64,000 nucleotides of DNA, from assembly GCA_044224905.1 (NCBI GenBank), contig JBGAJN010000002.1, positions 186,001-250,000 of the forward strand, given 5' to 3'. Each line of letters begins with the position of its first letter. Within the stretch, counting starts at the first letter, position 1. Under the pieces are notes generated by a model. That model was not told the DNA's origin. It saw only the letters and a list, made by a program, of their open reading frames with translations, and made no database searches. Source of the DNA: JBGAJN01 sp044224905. Its GTDB lineage: Bacteria > Verrucomicrobiota > Verrucomicrobiia > Limisphaerales > JBGAJN01. Positions 15,750 through 25,074 of the stretch are shown one piece after another. The translations under genes were made by a program, and so were the position numbers.

Positions 15750-17330
15750 TTACTGCGCCTTTTTCTTCCCGCCCTTTTTCTTGCCGGGGGCGTTGGGCGT
15801 TTGCGGTTCGTTATCGAAGGCTTTGTTGCCGAAAGCTTCGCGGGGAATCGGGTTCGGCACCTTCAACTCAACCTTGAGGCGGTCCATTTCTGTCTTCAGT
15901 TGCACCACGATCTCGGCGTATTGCGGGTCTTTGGAGAAGTCGCGCATTTCGTTCGGATCCTTTTTGCGGTCGTAGAGTTCGAAATATTCCACGTCGGGCT
16001 TGTAGAAGTGGACGAGCTTGAATTGATCGGTCACCACGCCTTCGTGCGGACGGACGTGATGGGGCGCGGGATACTCGTAGTAGTGGTAATAGAAACTCTT
16101 GCGCCAGTCGGAGGGAGTGTTGCCGGCGAGCAAGGGACGCAGGCTGCGGCCCTGCATGTCTTTGGGGATCGGCAGTCCGGCGGCGTCGAGGAACGTCTCC
16201 GCGAAGTCGAGGTTGGATACGATGTCGTTGTTCACGCTGCCGGGCTTGGTCACGCCGGGCCAGCGAATAAGCAGCGGCGTGCGCAGGGATTCTTCAAAGA
16301 TCCAGCGCTTGTCGAACCACCCGTGCTCGCCGAGGTAAAAGCCCTGATCCGCCGAGTAAACGACGATGGTGTCCTTGTCCAAGCCCTCGGCCTTCAGGAA
16401 ATCCAGCAGGCGCCCGACGCTTTCATCCACCGACTTCACGGTGCCGAGGTAATCGTGCATGTAGCGTTGATAGCGCCAGCGCACGAGGTCCTTGCCCGTG
16501 AGATTTGCGGCGCGGAACTTCGCGTTGCGCGGCTCGTAGTAAGCGTCCCATTTCGCCTTCTGCTCGGGCGTCAATGTGCCCGGCGTGACGAGCTTCGCGT
16601 CGCGCTCGGTGAAGGTTTTCTCAATGGTCATGTCCTGGTCGCGCACGGCGAGTCCGCGATTCGCGTAATCATCGAAGAGCGTCTCCGGCTCGGGATGTTT
16701 TTTGTCGTTGTCCCAGCCGAGGTATTTCAGGTTCGGCTCCCATTCGCGGTGCGGCGCCTTGTGCTGGCACATCATCAGGAACGGCTTCGACTTGTCGCGC
16801 TTCTTCATCCAGTCGAGCGCGATGTCGGTGATCAGGTCGGTGGTGTAACCCTCGAGTTTCACCTTCTCGCCGTTCTTGATCATCGGCGGGTTGTAGTAAA
16901 CGCCCTGCCCGGGAAGAATCTGCCAGAAGTCAAAGGCCACGGGGTCGCTGATGAGGTGCCACTTGCCGACGACGGCAGTCTGATAGCCGTTCGCCTTGAG
17001 GTTTTTCACGAAGGTCGGCTGCGTCGGGTCGAACTTGCTGTTCGAGTTATTATAAAAGCCGTTGAGGTGATTGTATTTCCCCGTGAGCACGGTCGCGCGG
17101 CTGGGGCCACAGATCGAGTTCGGCACCATTGCGCGCGTGAAGAGCATGCCTTCCTTGGCGATGCGATCGAGGTTCGGCGTCTGGAGCAGCTTGCGCGGGT
17201 CGTTGTAGGCGCTGATGGCCTGATACGCGTGGTCGTCCGAGAAGATGAAGAGGATGTTCGGCTGCTTCGCCGCGAAGGTGGAGAGCGCGGACGCGACGAG
17301 GGCGAGGGCACACAGGACTTTGAGTTTCAT
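15750..17330 (-). CDS. Secreted sulfatase (type I, formylglycine)
   Basis: 526 residues. Signal peptide about 1-20. The catalytic domain starts QPNILFIFSDDHA with metal-binding Asp32-Asp33, and the formylglycine motif is CGPSR (Cys74), followed by ATVLTGKYNH. HKAPH and YSADQGFYLGEHGW supply further active-site and metal ligands of arylsulfatase-type enzymes. The C-terminus ends in a Lys/Gly-rich tail. Maturation needs a formylglycine-generating enzyme, not seen in this window. Expected substrates are sulfated polysaccharides, as is common in Verrucomicrobiota and Planctomycetota, but the specificity is not readable. Confidence 0.93.
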   Translation of the reverse strand: MKLKVLCALALVASALSTFAAKQPNILFIFSDDHAYQAISAYNDPRKLLQTPNLDRIAKEGMLFTRAMVPNSICGPSRATVLTGKYNHLNGFYNNSNSKFDPTQPTFVKNLKANGYQTAVVGKWHLISDPVAFDFWQILPGQGVYYNPPMIKNGEKVKLEGYTTDLITDIALDWMKKRDKSKPFLMMCQHKAPHREWEPNLKYLGWDNDKKHPEPETLFDDYANRGLAVRDQDMTIEKTFTERDAKLVTPGTLTPEQKAKWDAYYEPRNAKFRAANLTGKDLVRWRYQRYMHDYLGTVKSVDESVGRLLDFLKAEGLDKDTIVVYSADQGFYLGEHGWFDKRWIFEESLRTPLLIRWPGVTKPGSVNNDIVSNLDFAETFLDAAGLPIPKDMQGRSLRPLLAGNTPSDWRKSFYYHYYEYPAPHHVRPHEGVVTDQFKLVHFYKPDVEYFELYDRKKDPNEMRDFSKDPQYAEIVVQLKTEMDRLKVELKVPNPIPREAFGNKAFDNEPQTPNAPGKKKGGKKKAQ

Positions 17331-17432
17331 GCGATGAGATTTGTTACCATCAACCGACCGCGCTGGCGAGAGATTGATTCACACGGAGCGAGAAACTGAA
17401 TATGTTCCGGTCGAACCGAATCAATCCCACGC

Positions 17433-19295
17433 ATGAACTCCCGAATTCTTCTCGTCCTCCTTTCGCTCGTTGCGGTCACGTGCAGCGCGCGGCAGGGCGA
17501 GTTCCAAGTGCTCTCCACGACCAACTTGATGGTCGCGATGCGGGACGGCGTGAAGCTCGCGACGGATATTTATCTGCCATCGCGCGGTTCCACGGTGGCA
17601 CCGGGTCGCTTCCCGGTGATCCTGACGCGCACGCCGTACAACAAGAACGGCTCGAAAAAAGACGGGCAATATTTTGCTGCGCGCGGCTACGTCTACATCG
17701 CGCAGGACACCCGCGGTCGGTATGGCTCCGAGGGCGTCTGGCATTTCATGACCGATGACGGCCGCGATGGCTGGGATTGCGCGGCGTGGATCGGCAAGCA
17801 GCCGTGGTCCAATGGGAAGATCGGCACGCTCGGCACGTCTTACGTCGGGGGCACGCAGCACGCGATGGCGTTGGAAAAAGTTCCGCAACTCGCGACGGTT
17901 ATTCCCGTGGACGCGGTTTCCAACATGGGCCGCCAAAGCATGCGCAACGCGGGTGCGTTCGAGATGCGTTTCTGGAATTGGATCATGCTCAACGCGGGCA
18001 AGGGCAGTCGTGCCTCGCACGATCCGGCGACGGTTTCCGTTTTGAGCGAACTGGCCGCGCACCGGACGGAGTACCTGTTTCAATTGCCCTTGCGCAAAGA
18101 CACCACGGCGCTGCGCCTGGCGCCCGAATACGAGGAATGGCTAATCGAGGCGATGAAGCACGGCGCGAACGATGCGTTCTGGGAACAGAACAACATTCTC
18201 GATCACCCCGAGCGTTACAAAGACATCCCCGTTTACCTGGTGGGCGGTTGGTATGACTCGTGGGCGGGCAACACCACGGCGAACTTCGCCGCGTTGACCA
18301 AGACGCTCAAGAGTCCGGTCTATTTGATCATGGGACCGTGGATTCACGGCGGGCAGGGGAATTTCGCGCACGGCCAGGTAGACTTCGGCAAGGAGGCCGC
18401 CATCGCCGATCCGCTCGCGTGGCGTTGCGCGTGGTTCGACAAGTGGTTGCTGAACCGCGACAACGAAGTGGGGAAAGCCGAGCCATTTGCGAGCAAGGTT
18501 CGCATCTTTGTCATGGGCACCGGCGATGGGCGCAAGACGAAGGACGGGCGCGTGAATCGCGGCGGCTACTGGCGCGACGAACAGGAGTGGCCGCTGGCGC
18601 GCACGGTTTACACGCCGTTCTATCTCCACGCCGGCGGACGACTCAGCAAAGCGATGCCGGAGGCGGCGTCGGCTTCGACGAGCTTTGAATTTGATCCGCG
18701 GAATCCGGTGCCGACGTTGGGCGGGAACATTTCCTCGGGCGACGGCATCATGCTGCAGGGCGGTTGGGATCAACGTGGCGGTTCGAACCATTGGGGCTGG
18801 CCTAAGCCGCTGCCGCTTTCGGTGCGGAACGACATCGTCGTTTTCGAAACCGAGCCGCTCGCGGCTGACACTGAGGTCACGGGCGAGATCGAAGTGAAGC
18901 TTTGGGCGTCGTCCTCGGCGTTGGACACCGACTTCACGGCAAAGCTGATCGATGTTCACCCGGCGAATGCAGACTTTCCGGCGGGTTTCGATCTAAACAT
19001 TGGCGACGGCATCGTCCGCGCTCGCTTCCGCGCGGGCCTAGAACGGGAGCAATTGATGCAGCCCGGCACGGTGTATCCGTTCACGATCAAGCTTTACCCA
19101 ACCTCGAACGTTTTCAAGAAGGGCCACCGTATTCGGGTGGATATTTCGAGCAGTAATTTCCCGCGGTTCGATGTGAATCCGAACTCCGGCGAACCACTCA
19201 ACGATCACCGGCGCGTGGTCACGGCGACGAACACGATCCTGCACGATCGCGAGCACCCGTCGCATATCGTGCTACCAGTGATTCCGGCCCGCTAA
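17433..19295 (+). CDS. CocE/NonD-family alpha/beta hydrolase (S15-like)
   Basis: 620 residues. A hydrophobic leader (about 1-18) indicates export. The nucleophile is Ser136 in GTSYVGG; GGWYDSWAGN carries the likely Asp and GPWIHGG the catalytic His, in the order of X-Pro dipeptidyl-peptidase/CocE enzymes. The C-terminal beta-sandwich contains TGEIEVKLWASSS and FKKGHRIRVDISSSNFPRF, which is typical of the family. Members hydrolyse acyl esters, glutaryl-beta-lactams or peptides; the substrate here is unknown. It is divergent from the sulfatase gene. Confidence 0.9.
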   Translation: MNSRILLVLLSLVAVTCSARQGEFQVLSTTNLMVAMRDGVKLATDIYLPSRGSTVAPGRFPVILTRTPYNKNGSKKDGQYFAARGYVYIAQDTRGRYGSEGVWHFMTDDGRDGWDCAAWIGKQPWSNGKIGTLGTSYVGGTQHAMALEKVPQLATVIPVDAVSNMGRQSMRNAGAFEMRFWNWIMLNAGKGSRASHDPATVSVLSELAAHRTEYLFQLPLRKDTTALRLAPEYEEWLIEAMKHGANDAFWEQNNILDHPERYKDIPVYLVGGWYDSWAGNTTANFAALTKTLKSPVYLIMGPWIHGGQGNFAHGQVDFGKEAAIADPLAWRCAWFDKWLLNRDNEVGKAEPFASKVRIFVMGTGDGRKTKDGRVNRGGYWRDEQEWPLARTVYTPFYLHAGGRLSKAMPEAASASTSFEFDPRNPVPTLGGNISSGDGIMLQGGWDQRGGSNHWGWPKPLPLSVRNDIVVFETEPLAADTEVTGEIEVKLWASSSALDTDFTAKLIDVHPANADFPAGFDLNIGDGIVRARFRAGLEREQLMQPGTVYPFTIKLYPTSNVFKKGHRIRVDISSSNFPRFDVNPNSGEPLNDHRRVVTATNTILHDREHPSHIVLPVIPAR

Positions 19296-19492
19296 ATCGG
19301 GCCGACATTCAACTTTGCTCCGGCCGTTGTCTCGCGCGTAAGATCCCTGTAACAAAATCGCCGGACCCAGCGTCGAAGAGGGCGGTCGCGCCGTCCGGAG
19401 TCGACCGAGTTAATTTGAATCTTGGCGAGCGAGTGCACGTCAGACCGGACATCAGCAGCGTTCCGATTAATAAGTATTAGCCACCAAAAATT

Positions 19493-20899
19493 ATGGATCC
19501 GAGACAACATCAGCCGAGTTTCGCCGACTTTTGCACCACGCGTCGTCAATTTTTGAATCGCTTTGGCATGGGCTTTGGAGCCCTGAGCTTGGGCAGCATG
19601 CTCAGCCCCGAGATGTTCTCCCCCACCACCGCCGGCGCTGCGGCGAACCTTTCACCTTTGGCTCCGAAAGCGCCCCCGTTTCCGGCGAAGGCCAAGCGCG
19701 TAATTCACATTTTCTGCCAGGGCGGTCCGTCCCATTTGGATACGTGGGATCCGAAGCCCGGCCTCGCCAAGTATGCTGGGCAGGATGTCTCGGCCATCGG
19801 CGGTGTGCCCCTCCCGTCACCCTTCAAGTTCACCAAGATGGGCAAGTGCGGCACTGAAGTCAGCGAACTCTTCCCGAAGATCGGCGAAAACATCGATGAC
19901 GTGGCGGTGATCCGTTCGATGTACACGGACATTCCGTCGCACGAGTTTGCCACCGTCATGATGAACACCGGTTCCGGCCGGTTGGTGAAACCGTCCATGG
20001 GTTCGTGGGCGCTTTACGGACTGGGATCCGAAAACCAGAATCTCCCGGGCTTCATTGCCCTCAACGGCGGCCTTGGTGGATCGGCCAACTGGCGGTCGGC
20101 TTTCCTGCCCGGCGCGTTCCAGGGGACGTTGATCAGCAATGTCAACACCAGCCCCGACAAGATCATTGAGAACATCAAGAGCTACTACGCCACGCAGCCG
20201 CAGCAGCGTGAACAGCTCGATCTCCTTCGCGCATTCAATGAAATGCATAGCGAACGCCTCAACCGCGAGAACGTTCTCGAAGCCCGCATTCAATCCTTTG
20301 AACTTGCGTTCAAGATGCAGACGGAGGCGATGGATGCCTTCAACGTCAATCAAGAGCCGCAGCACATTCGCGATATGTATGGCAGCGAAGGTCACGGCAA
20401 GGAAATGCTGATTGCCCGCCGCCTCGTCGAGCGTGGTGTCCGTTTTGTGCAGGTCTGGGCCAATGGCTGGGATCATCACACCAATCTCGAAACGAACCTC
20501 CGGGCTCGCGCCAAGGCCATTGATCAACCGATCGGTGCGTTGATCGCCGACCTCAAGCAGCGCGGCATGTTGGATGACACCCTGATCCTGTGGGGTGGTG
20601 AATTTGGGCGCACCCCGCGCCATGACCGCGGTGCGCGCGGCGAGCCAGGACGTGATCACCACAGCCGTTCGTTTGTTGCTTGTATGGCGGGCGGCGGCAT
20701 CAAAGGCGGCCACGTTCAAGGCGCGTCGGATGAATTCGGCTACAATGCTGTCGAAGGTAAGGTTCACATTCACGACTTGCATGCCACGATCCTTCGCCTC
20801 CTGGGCTTCGATCACGAAAAACTGACCTATCGTTACAACGGTCGCGACTTCCGTCTCACGGACGTCTACGGCAATGTTGTGAAAGAATTGCTCGCTTGA
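19493..20899 (+). CDS. DUF1501 protein with Tat signal (copy 1)
   Basis: 468 residues. The N-terminus has a twin-arginine motif TRRQFLNRFG (Arg17-Arg18), followed by a hydrophobic stretch, so Tat export is likely. The body matches DUF1501: IFCQGGPSHLDTWDPKPG, WALYGLGSENQNLPGF, WGGEFGRTPR and FDHEKLTYRYNGRDFRLTDV. DUF1501 is related to the alkaline phosphatase/sulfatase fold, with unproven activity. It precedes a PSD1 gene by 71 bases, in which a hairpin lies. Pairing with PSD1 proteins is a hallmark of Planctomycetota and Verrucomicrobiota. Confidence 0.93.
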   Translation: MDPRQHQPSFADFCTTRRQFLNRFGMGFGALSLGSMLSPEMFSPTTAGAAANLSPLAPKAPPFPAKAKRVIHIFCQGGPSHLDTWDPKPGLAKYAGQDVSAIGGVPLPSPFKFTKMGKCGTEVSELFPKIGENIDDVAVIRSMYTDIPSHEFATVMMNTGSGRLVKPSMGSWALYGLGSENQNLPGFIALNGGLGGSANWRSAFLPGAFQGTLISNVNTSPDKIIENIKSYYATQPQQREQLDLLRAFNEMHSERLNRENVLEARIQSFELAFKMQTEAMDAFNVNQEPQHIRDMYGSEGHGKEMLIARRLVERGVRFVQVWANGWDHHTNLETNLRARAKAIDQPIGALIADLKQRGMLDDTLILWGGEFGRTPRHDRGARGEPGRDHHSRSFVACMAGGGIKGGHVQGASDEFGYNAVEGKVHIHDLHATILRLLGFDHEKLTYRYNGRDFRLTDVYGNVVKELLA

Positions 20900-20923
20900 G
20901 CGATCGCGGTTTCAACCATTAAC

Positions 20924-20957
20924 GAACATGGCCGCGACAGCGATCGCGGCCATGTTC
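20924..20957 (+). terminator. Perfect hairpin between DUF1501 and PSD1 genes
   Basis: Bases 20924-20937 pair perfectly with 20944-20957 around a six-base loop, followed by TTAT. The 14-bp stem is strong but the T-tract is weak, so it may act as an attenuator or RNA-stability hairpin within a two-gene unit. Confidence 0.6.
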
Positions 20958-20970
20958 TTATCCCGACCCT

Positions 20971-23900
20971 ATGAACGGACACATTAAAAACCTCCTCCTG
21001 CTCGGCCTCCTCGGTGCCGCTGGTAATATTCAAGCGCAGGGATCCAAGCTCACCACTGACCAGATCGAATTCTTCGAGAAGAAGATCCGCCCGGTCCTCG
21101 TCGAGAGCTGCTACAAATGTCACAGCACCGAGCCTGACGCGAAGATCAAGGGTGGCCTCGCGCTCGACACCAAGGAAGGCTTGCTCCGGGGCGGCGACTC
21201 CGGCCCGGCCGTGGTTCCCGGGAACCCGGCGAAAAGCCCTCTGATCAAGGCAATTCATCAAGTGGACAAGGAAACCGCCATGCCGCCGGCGGGCAAGGGT
21301 GAAAAGCTGTCCGAGTCGCAAATCGCGGCGTTCGAGGAGTGGGTCAAAAATGGCGCGCCCGATCCGCGTTCGGGCAACCTTCTGGCCAAGTCCGTGAAGA
21401 TGGACATCGGCAAGGTGCGTAGTGAGCATTGGGCGTTCAAAACCATCGCCAACCCGCCGACGCCGAAGGTCAATGACGCCAAAGGCTGGGGAAAATCGCC
21501 GCTTGATTCGTTCGTCCTCGCCAAATTGCAGGAGAAGAAACTCCAGCCGTCGGCGCTGGCGGACAAACACACGCTCATCCGTCGGGTGACCTTTGATCTG
21601 ATCGGCCTGCCTCCGACTCCCGAAGAAGTGGACGCTTTCCTCAAGGACAATTCGAAGGACGCATTCGCGAAAGTCGTGGATCGCCTGCTTGCTTCGCCGC
21701 ATTACGGGGAACGTTGGGGCCGTCATTGGCTCGACGTCGCCCGCTACGCCGACACCAGTGGCGATCGCCAGAACGGGCGCAACATCGTGCTCTATCCGTA
21801 TGCGTGGACATATCGCGACTACGTGATTGATGCGTTCAACAGTGATCTCCCATACGATCAATTCATTATCCAACAGATCGCGGCCGACCGCCTTCCGGAG
21901 ACGGCGCAACAAAAGAAAAACTTGGCCGCTTTGGGTTTCCTCACGGTGGGCAAGCAGTTCATGAAGAACAAAGAGGAGTTGATCGATGATCGCATCGACG
22001 TGGTGACCAAAGGTCTCATGGGCTTGACCGCCTCCTGCGCGCGTTGCCACGACCATAAATTCGACCCCATCCCCACCGCTGATTACTATTCGCTGCACGG
22101 CGTGTTCAACAGTTCCCTCGAGCATCGTGAAGGGCCGGAGATCGCCGGACCGCGTTCCGAGGCGGATCATCAGGAATACCTGAAGAAGGTTGCGGCGGTG
22201 GAAGAAGAACTCAAAGCGTTCAAGGCGGGCGAAGAGCACCGGCTCATCGGCGGCATGCTGGATCGCTCCGGCGAATACATGCTGTTGTTCCACGAAAACA
22301 ACGCCACCAAGGTGCGCAACGACAATCGCCGCAAGGTGGCGCGTGATCGCAAGCTCGATTCGTTCATTTACGAACTGTGGGATGACACCTTGCGCAGCGT
22401 TGCCAAGAAGCATGACCCCTTGTTCAGCCCGTGGAATCAGTTTGCGGCTTTGCCGGAGAAGGATTTCGCGAAGGAAGCCAAGCCGTTGGCCGCCAAGATC
22501 GCGGCGAACAACGACCCGGCGAAGCCCTATAACCGCGTCATCGCGAAAGCTTTCGCCGCCAAGGCGCCCGCCTCGTTGAAGGAAGTCGCGGCCGTTTACA
22601 CCAAGGTTCTGGGCGACCTGCAAAAGGCCGTCAAGGCGCCCGTGTTTGATTATCGTGCGAAGCCCAGCCGCGCGAAATCCTCCGGCTTCGATCCGCTGGC
22701 GCCGTTGGCGGATCCCGGCATGGAGTCAATCCGGCTGGCATTCTTTGGTGACAACGCCTGCGTCGATCTCACGGAAAACCAGATGGGGAAAATCCTGGGC
22801 GTGCAGTTCCGCAATTCCCAGGGCTCCATTGAAAACAAGATCGTCATCTTGAATGGAACCCACCCGGGTTCTCCGGTGCGCGCCATGTCCGTCGAGGATT
22901 CTCCGCGGCCGAAGAACTCGCCCATCTTCATTCGTGGCGAACCCCGCAACCCGAGCAAGCAAACCGTGCCCCGTCAGTTCATCGAAGTGCTCGCTCCCAA
23001 TCGGACGCCCTTCACGGAAGGCAGCGGCCGCTTGGAACTCGCCAAGGCCATTGCCAGCCGTGACAACCCGCTGACCGCGCGCGTGTTCGTCAATCGTGTC
23101 TGGCAGCATCACTTCGGTCAGCCGATCGTTCGCACCCCGAGCGATTTCGGTGTCCGTGCGGACGCTCCGACCCATCCCGAGATGCTCGACCACTTGGCCA
23201 GCTACTTCATGGACCATGGGTGGTCCGTCAAGAAACTCCATCGCTACATTCTGCTTTCCTCGGTTTACCAGCAGGACAGCAAGAGCAACGCGAAGGGCAT
23301 GCAGGAAGACCCGACCAACCAGTGGCTCTGGCGCATGAACATCCAACGCCTCGACTTCGAGGAAATCCGCGATTCCCTCCTCAGCTACTCCGGCAAACTG
23401 GATCTCGCCATGGGCGGTCAGCCGGTGAACGTCGGTGAAAGCACCGGCAAGCGCGATAAATATGCCTCCGCTGGAAGTGATGCCGGCGTCGTCAATCCAT
23501 ACCGCCGCACCGTTTATGCCAAGGTGGACCGCGCCGGATTGCCAGCGATGTTCTCGACCTTCGACTTCGCGAACCCCGACATGTCCGCCGGCGAGCGCTA
23601 CCTCACCACCGTGCCGCAACAGGCGTTGTTCATGATGAACAGCCCGTTCGTCATCGAGCAGGCCAAGCACATCGTCTCCCGCAAGGAATTCGGTGGCCAA
23701 GCCAGCAACGAAGCGAAGATTCAGTTCCTATACCGGACCCTCTATCAACGCGCGCCTTTGCCGGCCGAGTCGAAAATGGCGATGGACTTCCTCGCCAAAC
23801 TCCCCGCTGGCACCAAGCCCGTGGCGGAGGCTGGTTCCGTGATCCAGCTCAAGCAGCCGGATCTCTCCAAGATGTCCAAATCCGAGCGCAAAGCCTACCT

Positions 23901-24009
23901 CGCCAAGAAGGGCGGCTCTGGTTCCACCGAGCCGATGCACTCCCTGGACAACTGGGAACGTTTCGCCCAAGTGCTCCTGCTCTCGAATGAATTAATCTTC
24001 GTGAACTGA
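20971..24009 (+). CDS. PSD1 cytochrome/DUF1549/DUF1553 protein (copy 1)
   Basis: 1012 residues. After a signal peptide (about 1-23) comes a planctomycete-type cytochrome c domain with heme motif CYKCH (Cys47, Cys50, His51) and the companion AMPPAGKGEKL block. DUF1549 follows (WAFKTIANPPTPKV, LPPTPEEVDAFL, RHWLDVARYADT), with a second CxxCH at 356-360 (CARCHDHKFDPI). DUF1553 forms the C-terminal half (NPLTARVFVNRVWQHHFG, RTVYAKVDR, LMMNSPFV-like). The family is periplasmic or surface-associated with no established activity. It is preceded by its DUF1501 partner, the reverse of the usual order, and followed by a strong terminator. Confidence 0.93.
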   Translation: MNGHIKNLLLLGLLGAAGNIQAQGSKLTTDQIEFFEKKIRPVLVESCYKCHSTEPDAKIKGGLALDTKEGLLRGGDSGPAVVPGNPAKSPLIKAIHQVDKETAMPPAGKGEKLSESQIAAFEEWVKNGAPDPRSGNLLAKSVKMDIGKVRSEHWAFKTIANPPTPKVNDAKGWGKSPLDSFVLAKLQEKKLQPSALADKHTLIRRVTFDLIGLPPTPEEVDAFLKDNSKDAFAKVVDRLLASPHYGERWGRHWLDVARYADTSGDRQNGRNIVLYPYAWTYRDYVIDAFNSDLPYDQFIIQQIAADRLPETAQQKKNLAALGFLTVGKQFMKNKEELIDDRIDVVTKGLMGLTASCARCHDHKFDPIPTADYYSLHGVFNSSLEHREGPEIAGPRSEADHQEYLKKVAAVEEELKAFKAGEEHRLIGGMLDRSGEYMLLFHENNATKVRNDNRRKVARDRKLDSFIYELWDDTLRSVAKKHDPLFSPWNQFAALPEKDFAKEAKPLAAKIAANNDPAKPYNRVIAKAFAAKAPASLKEVAAVYTKVLGDLQKAVKAPVFDYRAKPSRAKSSGFDPLAPLADPGMESIRLAFFGDNACVDLTENQMGKILGVQFRNSQGSIENKIVILNGTHPGSPVRAMSVEDSPRPKNSPIFIRGEPRNPSKQTVPRQFIEVLAPNRTPFTEGSGRLELAKAIASRDNPLTARVFVNRVWQHHFGQPIVRTPSDFGVRADAPTHPEMLDHLASYFMDHGWSVKKLHRYILLSSVYQQDSKSNAKGMQEDPTNQWLWRMNIQRLDFEEIRDSLLSYSGKLDLAMGGQPVNVGESTGKRDKYASAGSDAGVVNPYRRTVYAKVDRAGLPAMFSTFDFANPDMSAGERYLTTVPQQALFMMNSPFVIEQAKHIVSRKEFGGQASNEAKIQFLYRTLYQRAPLPAESKMAMDFLAKLPAGTKPVAEAGSVIQLKQPDLSKMSKSERKAYLAKKGGSGSTEPMHSLDNWERFAQVLLLSNELIFVN

Positions 24010-24030
24010 TTCCAGTTTCACGGAAACACG

Positions 24031-24064
24031 AAAGGCGCGGACTTTAGTCCGCGCCTTTTGCTTT
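24031..24064 (+). terminator. Rho-independent terminator after PSD1 copy 1
   Basis: Bases 24031-24043 pair with 24046-24058 (AAAGGCGCGGACT and its complement), followed by TTTTGCTTTT. Confidence 0.82.
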
Positions 24065-24264
24065 TGGAGGCTGGCGCTCACCGCCTCAGGACTCGGCGAC
24101 GCCTTGGGCCAATACCAGGGTTCCCCCGGTTCCAAATGTTCGACCGAAGGAGTTCAATTCTTACCAGCCACGATCAAGTGGGAACGTGGCAGGGTTGGGC
24201 TGGCGGCGGCGAGTGATCCGTCCGTCGCCAGTTCTTTCCGCGGAACGCTGATAACAATGGAACC

Positions 24265-24528
24265 ATGAAATCAAGCGAACGAAGCTCGACAGTTTCCCGG
24301 GCGATGGACCCCATGCCCGAGCGTCGCCGCCAGCGCCGGCGAAGTTACTTCCACCAGAAAAAGGAATGGAACCCCGCAAACAACAACAGCGTCTGGATCG
24401 TCCTCGCCGCCGTCATCGGCCTGATCGTTGTGCTGGCCGTGGTCACGAAGCTCAACTCGATTTCCCGGCCGCACGCTGCCGGTGAATCGACGTGGAACTT
24501 CAGCCTCTCGAACCTCCGGTTGCCTTGA
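24265..24528 (+). CDS. Small single-pass membrane protein, unknown
   Basis: 87 residues. The N-terminus is basic (RRRQRRR near 20-27), and one hydrophobic helix lies at about 44-62 (VWIVLAAVIGLIVVLAVVT), so the basic part is likely cytoplasmic. A short polar tail follows. I recognise no family. The basic N-terminus could bind RNA, DNA or phospholipid head groups, but that is speculation. Confidence 0.5.
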   Translation: MKSSERSSTVSRAMDPMPERRRQRRRSYFHQKKEWNPANNNSVWIVLAAVIGLIVVLAVVTKLNSISRPHAAGESTWNFSLSNLRLP

Positions 24529-24622
24529 ATCGCCGCCATGATCCTCCACCGTCAATCCATCGCGCTCGCTTAACGCTCCAGTCACCTCGCTGCTCCACCA
24601 ACGTTCTCTGACTTCCAACACT

Positions 24623-24937
24623 ATGAACTTCACGTGCACTCTACGTTTCAAGGATGGTCAATGCGTGATCGCCGTCATGAAGGCGGATTCCGCCACGGAA
24701 CGACGCCCGATTGATTATCAGGGCCCCGTGGGTCGCTTGAAGTGGAAGCCGGAGACGGGCGATGCCATGGATTTCAAAGTGATGTTCCGCTCCCTCGCGC
24801 GCGAGCATCAAGCCCAGATGGAACTGCTGGAACAGGACGAAGCCACCTTGCCACCGATCACGGAGGAGGAATTGGAACTCGCCGAAGCCGAGCGCTTGAT
24901 GCTGAAGAAAAGCCGCCGCGGAAAATCTGAGGCGTAG
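24623..24937 (+). CDS. Conserved-looking small cytoplasmic protein, unknown
   Basis: 104 residues without signal or membrane segment. It opens MNFTCTLRFKDGQC, a beta-strand-like start, and ends with an acidic helix (TEEELELAEAERLMLKK) and a basic tail. I recognise no family. It lies downstream of the small membrane protein and is convergent with the ThuA pair, with a bidirectional terminator between them. Confidence 0.55.
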   Translation: MNFTCTLRFKDGQCVIAVMKADSATERRPIDYQGPVGRLKWKPETGDAMDFKVMFRSLAREHQAQMELLEQDEATLPPITEEELELAEAERLMLKKSRRGKSEA

Positions 24938-24997
24938 GTGCCGATGTGTCCACCGCGTAGATTTCGCGGTGATTCGACGGTGATCATCCCTTCGCAT

Positions 24998-25031
24998 AAA
25001 AAACGAAAGGGCCGGCATAAATGCCGGCCCT
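24998..25031 (-). terminator. Terminator between convergent genes
   Basis: An 11-bp perfect stem (25008-25018 with 25021-25031). On the minus strand it is followed by TTTCGTTTTTT, a good T-tract for ending the ThuA transcript. It could act weakly in the other direction too. Confidence 0.78.
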
Positions 25032-25074
25032 CGATCGTCGTCGCCCGCGTCAATTGCGCGGGCTTAGTTGAGAT

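Noticed and set aside
15597..17399. Long open frame on the plus strand (600 codons) antisense to the sulfatase
   Set aside because: Valine/leucine-rich translation with no domain, opposite a sulfatase with a CGPSR motif.
20866..22623. Long open frame on the minus strand antisense to PSD1 copy 1
   Set aside because: No recognisable pattern; the plus strand encodes heme and DUF1549 motifs.
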